Shown here piece by piece: positions 22,584 to 32,199 of a stretch of DNA of 64,000 nucleotides. The notes under the pieces were generated by a model. The model did no database searches, was not told the DNA's origin, and saw only the letters and a program-made list of their open reading frames with translations. The DNA is from Parelaphostrongylus tenuis (taxonomy: Eukaryota; Nematoda; Chromadorea; Rhabditida; Metastrongylidae). A program made the position numbers and the translations under genes. Location: positions 1 to 64,000 of the forward strand of contig JAHQIW010005486.1 of the NCBI GenBank assembly GCA_019055375.1. Direction: 5' to 3'. Positions within the stretch are counted from its first letter, which is position 1. Each line of letters starts with the position of its first letter.

Positions 22584-22879
22584 AAAACTTTCTACAAAGA
22601 TATTTTCAGCAAAGAGAACATCTACATCTTCCATATTTCATCTACATTTGTTATGTTTCAACGATAAGAGTACATTGTTAAATGATAGCATAATGAAAAT
22701 TACCATGACAATAATACTGATTATGCTTCGATAATGCTAATGATTACGAAAGCGATAATAATTGCCACCCTTTTGAGCTGTTTGTGAAATCTGATAAGGG
22801 CACTCCTTCATTCCATTCAATGTAGTTGCATTGACCAACAGTCGCACTTGTAGCTGGTAAATGGAAGAATACTTTCATT

Positions 22880-23165
22880 TTATAATGGCTGTGACAATAT
22901 TAATGGTAGTGATAATGATAACGATAGTGGAAATGATAATGGTAGTTATAGTGATAACGGTAGTGAAAGTGATAATGATGATGATGATGACAATGATGAT
23001 AGTGATGGTGATTAGTGATGATAATGGTTTGGATTATAGTGATTAGAGATAACGATGATGGTGATAATGATAGTGATAATTTTGACTGTGATGATAGTGG
23101 CTCTGATAGTGACAATGATGTGTTATGCTAATAATGATGATGACGGTCATGATGATAGTGATTAG
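22880..23165. repeat. degenerate GATAAT/GATGAT satellite
   Basis: About 280 bp are built from TGATAATGATAG/TGATGATGATG-type units with many point changes. Reading frames across it (His/Tyr-rich on the minus strand, Met/Val/Ile-rich on the plus) are artefacts of the repeat. A headed fragment of SINE family 3 (CTCTGTGTCGCACACAAGCC, TTGTGCTCATGGCTCAC) follows at 23168-23262. Confidence 0.85.
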
Positions 23166-23984
23166 GTGCTCTGTGTCGCACACAAGCCTGATTGTTCGGT
23201 CTTGTGCTCATGGCTCACTTAGCCATGTCTCCGTTCGGACTCGGAAAGGCAGACCAGGGAGTCTCACGTGCACTGGTGGGCCTTACAAAGTCACCTATAC
23301 AAAGTCTCATTGGAGTTATTCGTAAAGATAAAATTGAACACTTTTGATTTCATCATCCTTTCTCCTTCTCCTATTATTTATTCCTTCTTCATCGTCAATG
23401 AATAATGTTCATTGATCAGATCGATCGAAAAAACTCCGTTGTCTTGCAATATGCAAATCATATTTGACAAACAAGCTTTGTTTTGTATTTGTTTTCGCAA
23501 CTCATCAGGCGTACTCTCCCTTGCCTTTTTGTAACTCTCAATTTTCCCACGGTCTCAATCAGCTACCGAGACGGCGGTGTGGAATGAAGGCGCTTGCTGC
23601 GACAGGGCGCAGACACAACGCCAGTTTCGCACAGAAACGCATCTGCCCTAGCTAGCGAGTACCGCGAAGGCGACGGCGCGACGCCGACGCCTCCTACCTT
23701 TCATCGGTGGTCGTCAGAATGTTATCTGAGTATGTTGCATATCAATTTGACTCTCTCAGGCTATGAAAAGGCGACAAGCCGAAATGTCAGCCATCACCAT
23801 CAAGGATATTGACTGTTCATCTGCAACGATTAAATCGTCAACTTAACAACCTCGTATTTGCTGAATAAGAAAATCAGGAGCTGTTCAATGAATACAGAGG
23901 TTAACGGATATTCGATTGTGGAAATCATAATAAATATAATATAATACACATAAGTAAATAAGAAATGTGTACAATAAATATATA

Positions 23985-24048
23985 TGCATATATATATATA
24001 CAATAAATATATTTGAATACAATTTCATAAAAAATATAGCATGATGTA

Positions 24049-24095
<47 letters not shown>
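23985..24095. repeat. TA microsatellite
   Basis: Two (TA)n blocks, the longer at about 24046-24092, lie in an otherwise gene-free AT-rich stretch. The ORFs at 23885-24136 are satellite readings. Confidence 0.9.
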
Positions 24096-25640
24096 GGTTG
24101 AGACGCGCAAACGCTTGACCTCCGCTTAGATATCACTGTTAGTTCAACTGTCTCCTTGATTACCTGGACTGTCAGAGGGTATAGTGCAAGTCTTTCAATT
24201 CAAGTCGATGGCTTCGCTCTGTAATCGTGAAATAATAAATGAAATTAAAATGTAACCTGAAGGAATGTTTTGAGTCTCTTCGAAGTTGATGTATTAGTAG
24301 TATCACTTATTGCAACATTATGGCAGCAATAAATTGGAAAATCCATGGTTGTTGGGTAGTCAGAGTAATGCAACAAATTACATTGAAGTGTGCAACGTGA
24401 TAACTTAGGATTTAGTACTTTCTTGAAATAGTTGAGAAATTTACTAATAACAAGATGCAAGAGGAACCCTCGTAGCTCAAAATTCCAGAAAACGCTTCCA
24501 TCATTGGCTCCGAACTGACCATGACGAAACTAGTTAGAGAAGCACCATAAGCGCGAAAACAATGAAAAAATGGACAATAACTAACATTAAATAGTGCAAT
24601 AATGCATGACAAACTGTCAGACCAAAACACTATAGATAATAATGAAGCAATAACAATATAGTAAGCTCTATCGTTTTCTCAGCTACAATGATATCACCAC
24701 TTAGATGCATTTTGTAACTCCCAAGACCTACTATCGACTAACCTCGGCATTGATAGAGTTATTCCGTAATTTTATTTGGTTCGGCATACACGAGGTTATT
24801 GATAGACGTTTATTTTGTACAAATAGTACAACAGAGATCGTATCGGTGGCTAACATTTTTGCAACCCTGTCTTTCTCAGAGCCTGAAATAGTCCTACTAA
24901 CGTACATCAACCTAGTCAAACACTTTCATAACCAAGGCAGAATGGAAAAGAAGCAATATATGAGCAATTTCAAATCGTATATCAGTCGTTATATGTGACT
25001 CATCGTTCTGTTGTTTGTTATACACTATATTTGTAAACAGTTGCACTGAAACTTACATGAACGAGGCGTGTGTTCGGCTCAGATCCGTTAAGTTCGATCC
25101 AAGATATGTCGTGAAATTACGCGTGATTAAAAGGCAATCATCTTAACGATCATGTCGCGATTTTTGGAATAGATCCAGAACGCCTCAAGGATCTTGGGTT
25201 GTGAGGTCGTGCGTTCTTGTGCAAGGATATTTACTTTTACACTTATTAAATTTAATTGAATGCCAAAAACAGTACGACTGCGTAGTAAACTAGGGCTTTG
25301 CTTCACACATAAGAGATATACATGCTACAAAAGCATATGAACGGGTAGAGAATATTGTATTGTATCAAGTAATGCAAGAAGCCCAGAAATTCCATCATGA
25401 CAGAGAAAAAAACCTAATCAAAGAACGAGCATCGCGCATCGCTGTTCAATTCACGCTGTGCGCATCGATTTCTATGGCCGTCCCTTAGGGGTTAGGAAGC
25501 GACCCCTTTCGCTGGACAAAGATTATCCATTACACTTTTGAAAGTCATTCGCAATCTTCAATCTCTGGCAACTGCGATACGCAGCCCATTTTGTAGATAG
25601 TGATTTTATAAAGCTGCAACGCGACGAAATCATTGTGCTT

Positions 25641-25710
25641 CACACACGCACACACACACACACAAACACAAACATAACACACACATACACACACACACAC
25701 ACACACATAT
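25641..25710. repeat. CA microsatellite
   Basis: A (CA)n tract interrupted by AA and TA units. Nothing gene-like overlaps it. Confidence 0.9.
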
Positions 25711-26212
25711 CACGCAAGATAGAATTCTTACCTCAAATTATAAGGAGCCTTCGATATAGTAAGTTTTCACGATTATGCTTATTTCTTAGACAGACCGACT
25801 CACTGCGGAAAAAAATGTAGGAAAGATAATGAAATCGGATTTCACATACGCAAGCATCTGTTCTCCAGCTACTATGCGGACTGAGGAAAGAGAGAGGAGG
25901 GGTGGTCGGGGTTTCGATGGCGCAATCGATCGATTGGTTAACTCGTTGCACACGTGGCGTGCGATTTTGTTACCTGTTTAGGAATTTTCCCTTCACTTCG
26001 AAAGAAACTCTAAGCTAATGTATAGGTCTGATATCACGAAATTTCCTCTACACATTCACACGCATTTCTTTTTAGTAAAGTTATAGTAAAGGCGTGTAGA
26101 TCATTTGAATAAAAGGGTGTAAATTCTCAAAACCGACTTTAACTTTCTGCTGTAACAAAAGAGTGTGTCTTTCTCCTCAAACTCACAGTTTCTTGTATTC
26201 ACGTAACTGAAG

Positions 26213-26526
26213 CCAGCGAGCTGTATCATCGTCAACAATACGGTGACAAGAATTTACGCTGTGACGATGGATAATCAAAAGTACACGGATATGGAAGGCA
26301 GAATAACACCTGTTCCCTCCAATCACACAACAATCTCAGGAACTGTCGTGATTTGAACGGCTTCTTTTTGTCCAGCTTCATTTCGTAAAGACTGAAGTTT
26401 TTGCAGACCACGATCGTTACTATGACGAATTGGTCGAGCATATTGAATACAGCGGTTCGAATTTTGGCATCACGTTCATATGAGTCGCACATCTCCTCGG
26501 CAACTTGCACTGTCGACGGGAGCTGA
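26213..26526 (+). pseudogene. secreted-protein family copy D, exons 4-5 only
   Basis: 26213-26347 reads ASCIIVNNTVTRIYAVTMDN and, after a diverged stretch, TPVPSNHTTISGTV before GTGATT. This is the exon 4 signature (CIIIxNTVTGIC ... PVPxNHTxISGT) of copies A and C. 26407-26526, after TTTTTGCAG, reads TTIVTMTNWSSILNTAVRIL then ASRSYESHISSATCTVDGS and a stop. That is exon 5 (MANW...NRAVRxLA...SHFFSATGTVxG), 15 nt shorter than the 135 nt of the other copies. The block is in frame, but GIC has become RIY and WQ is lost. No exon 1-3 is found upstream. It is probably a relic, although a rapidly diverged functional gene with unrecognised 5' exons is possible. Confidence 0.6.
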
Positions 26527-26559
26527 GACTGAATTCTAACGTATTTCGAGTTTATCAGT

Positions 26560-28060
26560 CAAATCAATACAACAAACTGCAATGTGTGCTGTGATGAGAT
26601 TGTGCAAAGTGATGAAAAGCAATTTAGTGCTTTTCTCAGAAACAAGCTGAGAAATTTACAAAAAAGAATTCACAAAAGTGCATGCCGTTCTTAGGATTCG
26701 ATATAAACTGCGATTATTTCCCTTTAATGATGTAAAAAAAATGCTTCGAGTATGACTATGCATACGAAAACATCACAAATAATATAAGAAAAAACATCAC
26801 AGCAATGCGAAATAATATAACGAGAGCATAGAAATTAATGTAATATTCCGTATCGGGACTAGGAAAAAAATTAGGGAATCTTGAACCATGCCGAGATTAA
26901 TAGATAGTCGTTCTTGGGAACTTATATCTTTTCGCCTTATTATCGACTGGTTCATAACTAATTCAGCTTACAGACAGTGAATTGAACCATTATGACAGTT
27001 TGGAACACATATCTATTGATCGTAATGAAAACTAACACAATCAACACATGTTTGAGAAGAGATAAGCTTATTTAATCTTCTAGATGAAATATCGGGTCCA
27101 CGTGGATCGACAAATTTTAGAAAGCATTTTCTGCCTTCCGTGGTTGTGGATGCGTACTTTCTGCAAGAAACTGTCACTATGCTTGAACTAGTAGTCGGTG
27201 AGCGCGAGGCTTGGTGAATACGGTGAATGGGGAAAAATATCGTGTCCAGAGTTGTTAAAGTTTTGAAACATTGTTTTGCTACCTGTGGTAGCGTGTTACC
27301 GTTGAGAAGGATTGGGCCTTTCTGCTGACCGACATCGGCTGCGAACTTAGCAGTTTTCATGTATTTCATTGAATTGCTGGGCATACTTCTCAGATATTAT
27401 GGTTTCGTTGGGATTCGTAGACTAAAATGAATCAGATCGGTAGTAGACCACCACGCAATTACCATGACCTCTTCTGGTGCAATTCTAGCTTTCAAAAGTG
27501 CCTCGGAGCCTCTTCTCAAGAAAATGACACCTCAAAATGACGATTTCTGTCATATCCAGTGAGTTTATTACCCACTCATTTATTGTGGTGGAGGTTCAGT
27601 GGTTTTGTTGTGTGGTCTCTGGATTTGTTTCACGCAGTGATCCGATCGATATCTGAATGTAGTTAGATTGTCCTTAGCGGCGCACTGACCGTGGCTGTCA
27701 CGCGTTGAACTTCCGGGTTGCGGTGGCTTTTGCCCTTTGAAGTGGCTCACTGCATTTCCGAGTTGCTACGAGCTGAATTCTAGTCTGTGTGATCGCGTCT
27801 TCTGCCAACTTGTGTCTTGTAACCGACAAGAGCACAAAGTTCAAATCCTTTATAAGGGTTATACAAAACAATGGCGTTGTAGCAAACATGTGCTGAAACC
27901 AAACAATGAAGTGGTACCACCAACCACCAAACAACCTATAATATACATACATTATTATAATGATAATGTAATGATAATATGTACATGACTGCGATGTTTG
28001 GTTATGTGAGTATGATCGAATGAGACGTATTGTCGTGTGACGATACCATGAATGTTGTTA
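26560..28060. other. no gene recognised
   Basis: The minus ORF at 27013-27384 (123 codons) has no known motif, and the plus strand of the same stretch is open over 43 codons (SGPRGSTNFRKHFLPSVVVD and on), so neither reading can be preferred. 27660-27900 is GC-richer and looks like an old repeat. Confidence 0.35.
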
Positions 28061-28061
28061 T

Positions 28062-28556
28062 TGACGGAGCATGACTAGGCAGCGGAGCCTGTTTGGTATT
28101 GCTATGTTCGCCCCGGAGCACAAGCACCGGCGGCATGCAGTGGGTGAGCATATTGTGATAGCAGTGGGCTCACCACTGATTATATATGGGCAGAAACCCT
28201 TAACCGCGGTGGTAGGCCGAGAATAGCCTAAGCGAGTTTGCTCCGCCACGTAGGTGATGTGTTCCGCTCAAAATTCTATTGAGTTTATCTGACAGTTGTA
28301 TGAACGCAACCTTATAATAACACTTAGATACACGACAACGAAATTGTGTGAAGAGAGCAATAATGAATAGATAATGAACTGAGGTGAGGTGGTCCGGGCG
28401 ATGTCAGACGACCGTTCGGATGACGCTCCGCGATCGAACTGGCTGTTGAGGTTGACGGCAGCCGGGTGCCGCCCTCGCCACTTGAAGCATTTTCTGTCCA
28501 AGGTCCTCGAACCTCTGCGATGCCGTTTGCTCTCTAAGGTCATGGACCATCTGCGT
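28062..28556 (+). repeat. 490-bp dispersed repeat J, copy 2
   Basis: Same-orientation partner of 21340-21840, 6.7 kb downstream. It differs by many substitutions and short indels, consistent with two old insertions of one interspersed element, not a recent local duplication. Confidence 0.8.
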
Positions 28557-28678
28557 TGTCTAAATTATCGTGTAACTCCGGAAAAGATAGCAAAGATCCG
28601 TTGGGAGGTTTGCTATACTCATTGATTTTTTTCATCTTTCTCACTTGGCTTAGTAGCGAGCAACAGTAAAATGATCCT

Positions 28679-29200
28679 TTCATTCCTTTCATCATTATTT
28701 GAGCCAACATGTCATGTGGTCTGGTAAGTGCTCTTGTACAGCCCGAGACACGTGTTTCGTCCTTACAGACTCATCAGCCGGGCAGAACCCGTCGTCTGTC
28801 GATCTTTTCATAGCCAGTTCTCTCGGGAGCGTCACACTCCTTATATATAGTTATCGACGACGTTCGCTTTACACTCTATGTCAGGTGAAACATTCACCTA
28901 ACACCGAGTGTTTTGCACTCGATTGCTCATTGGCTGGTACTTTTGTCATAATTATACCTTCATCTCGAGTGCTTTGTTTAGACCACGCTCAAATTTCAAT
29001 ATATCCTTTCATCATTATTTGAGCCAACATGTCATGTGGTCTGGTAAGGGCTCTTGTACAGCCCGAGACACGTATTTCATCCTTACAGACTCATCAGCCG
29101 AGCAGAACCCGTCGTCTGTCGATCTTCACATGTTGGCTCAAATAATAATGAAAGGATCTATTGAAATTTGAGCGTGGTCTTAATAAAGCACTCGAAGGAA
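28679..29200. repeat. nested direct and inverted repeat block
   Basis: A unit of about 130 bp starting CCTTTCATCATTATTTGAGC and ending GTCGTCTGTCGATCTT occurs at 28679-28809 and again at 29004-29127 as a near-identical direct repeat. The second unit is bracketed by inverted arms: 28966-29032 (CTCGAGTGCTTTGTTTAGAC ...CAACATGT) and its reverse complement at 29128-29195. The near identity suggests a young transposition or duplication event. Confidence 0.8.
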
Positions 29201-29919
29201 AGGTAGTAAAATGATCGAAGTTGCGGTCTTTCGCAACATCTCGTGTAAATTAAAATAATCAGCTTCGATAATTGTTCTCAGTTGGTCCCTTTTTTCGAAA
29301 AATCTAATCTTCAATGCTCTCACCTTTTTTATGAGACTCTGAACCACCATTGCGTTAGACGTTAGTTAGAAGTCTTTGATTCAAATGCGCTGCTTATATT
29401 ACCAGTTGTCTCTGTTGCTTTACAATTTATTTTAAACGCAGATAAGGAAGCTGTCAAGTCTTTTTCTCTGTTTAAATCCTTTTCCAATGTATAAAAAAAA
29501 GATTTAACCAGCAAGTGTTACATCGTATGCAAGAGCACCTAAAACGAGAAATGCTTTTTAAAATCATGTATGACATAGCCATATTTGTTTTTAAACATAT
29601 CCATTATCAAGCGGTAGACTTTAGAAATGCATGAACCATAATCACTTCTCATCAAACGCTTGTATTAATTATTGTTTATTGCTACTGTTTCAGGGCTACT
29701 GTTTTCTCTTATAAAGTCTCTTATTTGTGAATTTGTCACTTACTCTTGAAAGGTAATTCTAAATAGAAGATTATTCATTACACGACACACTTCGATGTAA
29801 TTTATTGCATTACTGTCTTAAATTAACACAAATGTTATTGGTCAGATTACTGCTGAATAGCTTCATTAATTATAAGTTACGTGAAAAAATATCTGTATCG
29901 AGCATATCACAATTTATTT

Positions 29920-31360
29920 TCAGTTTCCACCGACAGTTCCGGTTGCCGAAAAGAAGTGCGATCCAAATGGATCCGGTGCCAACATGCGAAGTGCTCTGTT
30001 CAGCACACTTTGCCACATCATTCTCGACCAATTCGCCATGATGGTGTTCGTCGTCTATGGAAATATTTTTGAAAACAATCCCGCGCAAAGAAGAAAACAA
30101 ATCTAACCGAAAGAGTCCCTGAAATTGCTTTGTGTCTGTCGGGAACAGCCTCAGTAGCCATGTCTGCAATACACATCCGCGCAGCATTTTTCTTGCAAAT
30201 TCCAGTCACCGTGTTGCTGATTATAATACAGCTGTCCGTGTTTTGGTCTCCTGTAAATAACAACAAGTCTTAGAAAGTCACCTTCTTTCATTACTATCCA
30301 AAAATAAGATCACTTAGATTACTTTTGTGGAGAGATTTTCCTTCATTATTCAGCACTCTTTACACCACCACCTTTCACACTTCGATCAGTGTATCATTCT
30401 CAGAAAAGTTCAAAAATATCATAGATTTTACAATTTTCTTCGAAGTTTACAAATACGTGTTGCCATATAATTTCCCACAATTTATTTAGTGTTTGGGAAA
30501 TAATAAAGCAGCTCTGCTTTTTTAATGCTGCTCTAATTCTGCTCTACTCTCTTTAATATTGGTTCAATAGTGAAGACCTACTATTTTCCTCTGCTTTGAA
30601 AACAACTTTTTGGCACAACAACGGTTCGTAAATGATTTTAATTTCGAGTTGACCCAATATGGACGAGATCACAGCGTCAGGTATGAGTGCACTGCGAGCT
30701 TGATTCTCGAGAACGTGAAATACCTGAAAAGCAAATTGTTCACTTCATGGAATAGCTAACTCTTAATTGTATTAAACAAAATTATGTCAAACTATGGCGA
30801 ATTATGTTAGTGTGAAGAGGCTGATGCTTTGTCAGAAAATTAAAGCTTACTTCTCACAGTTTTTCAAAATTTTTCAAAGGAAGACTGTTTGATACTGAGA
30901 ACTTCAAGCTCACTGCTTGCATTACTAGCCGTGATACAAATCCCTGAGCACTCGCGCTGCTAACTGCAATACCAGGAACCTGAGCAGAAACTTCGGGCTT
31001 GTCAGTGTAAACCATCGCAACAGGCAAGGTGAAGCCAGAGGACGTTGAAGGTCCTCGTGCTTGCTGCAAGAAATAATCGTAGTTTTTGTAGCGAATAACT
31101 AAGTTTCAATCCGTTGTATTAACTAAAGTTTCAAATCAATTTTTCCTAATAGTGATAAAATTTTCAAGTTATAAGGTCTGAATCGAAACAGCTCTTGACG
31201 GCTGGTGAAGTTTCACATATATCAATTTTCAATGAACTGCACAAACTTGCATTTGAAGTTAGAATTATTACAGAAACAAAGTGTTCTGTGCAATACCTTG
31301 ACCCGTAGGGATCACTCCGCAACTCAACACTATCGGAATTGTAGCCACCAGCGAAATCAT
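29920..31360 (-). CDS. secreted protein of a nematode multigene family, copy A (intact, 207 aa)
   Basis: Five exons on the minus strand: 31297-31360, 30914-31053, 30582-30723, 30108-30250 and 29920-30054. The joined length is 624 nt with intron phases 1, 0, 1, 0. Exon 1 encodes a signal peptide and the mature start (MISLVATIPIVLSCGVIPTG). Exon 2 gives SGFTLPVAMVYTDKPEVSAQ then VPGIA...GFVSRLVMQ. Exon 3 gives VFHVLENQARSALIPDAVIS, SILGQL and YEPLLCQKVV. Exon 4 gives CIIISNTVTGICKKNAARMC. Exon 5 gives MANWSRMMWQSVLNRALRML and FGSHFFSATGTVGGN. Six or more cysteines after the signal suggest disulfide bonding outside the cell. AATAAA lies 114 nt past the stop (29801-29806, minus strand). Exon 2 must use an acceptor 10 nt inside the ancestral one (CACGAG|GACC). 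An upstream ATG (MAKLETNSS) is out of frame. Function unknown; I recall similar C. elegans proteins but cannot verify that here. Confidence 0.85.
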
Positions 31361-31957
31361 GAAGAGTTTGTTTCAAGTTTCGCCATGTTTGTTATAAAAT
31401 CAACTGAAATCAAATCTCTATTTTCTTAAGAAATAGCTCATCGGACAACAACGAATTTAGCACTCAACACTTATACATGAGTCAAGTCAACACGAGAGCT
31501 CGTTGAATCTTAGAAGAGCTTCGGAGTTCGCCATTTCGTTAAATTCAAAGCAAACTTACTGAAGCCTAGTTATGTGATTGATTCTTTTATTCCAAAGTGC
31601 AGTTGAATCGGTTGATAAGATTAAATGAATGTATTATGTCGAATGAGGACAAAATGCGTGCAAGAATTCACGCAAGCAAAAATTCCAATGATTGCGCCAA
31701 CTCCTCAAATGGCATTACTAAAATTCGGCTCCCGCCTTCCCGTTTCTGCTGCTGAGACATAAAAAATCCGGACTTCCCATGAATGAGATATTTGCAGCGA
31801 TAAAGTAACAAAACTTTGAGGGCACTGTTATCAGAAAGTCTATAAAAGAAAACATACATCGATTGATAAAGACGATGCAGTAATTCTGTTGCGAAACGTT
31901 TTGGGCAAGAATTTTATAACAAGCAGAAATCGCTGTGAAGTACTCCTTTTCTCTTAC

Positions 31958-32155
31958 CTCACACAAACCCCTTATAGATTTTACTGTATGAATTTGAGTA
32001 CTTCTAGCATCTGATTCGCTTCCTAGCATACATTCTCCACATCTTCGAATATTTCGGCGTGTTGATTGATTGGTGCTCAGGGATTTTGCCTTCTTCATGA
32101 ATGACTTAACATGGACAAGGCCAGGCAGGCTCCTTGAAGTCATGGATGAATTTGA
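31958..32155 (-). CDS. well-bounded internal exon of an unrecognised gene
   Basis: Minus strand: a strong acceptor (CTGCTCTCTTGCCAG) and a strong donor (GAG|GTAAGA) bound exactly 66 codons, phase 0 at both ends. The encoded stretch reads SNSSMTSRSLPGLVHVKSFM, KKAKSLSTNQSTRRNIRRCG, ECMLGSESDARSTQIHTVKS and IRGLCE. It is basic and Ser-rich with three cysteines, and no family is recognised. Downstream on the same strand (31681-31850) all three frames are open after two possible acceptors, so the next exon cannot be chosen. It begins about 600 bp upstream of the 5' exon of copy A on the same strand and could in principle be in the same transcription unit. Confidence 0.4.
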
Positions 32156-32199
32156 CTGGCAAGAGAGCAGGTGAATATCGTAGAATTAGGACCTTGTTT

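Noticed and set aside
22861..23115. Met/Val/Ile-rich and His/Tyr-rich ORFs
   Set aside because: Pure translation of the GATAAT satellite.
27013..27384. 123-codon minus-strand ORF
   Set aside because: No motif, no splice context, and the opposite strand is equally open; not enough to call a gene.
31718..32143. 141-codon minus-strand ORF taken as a single-exon gene
   Set aside because: A strong GTAAGA donor at 31957-31951 shows that only its first part (31958-32155 with upstream codons) is likely coding; the rest is intron or another exon.
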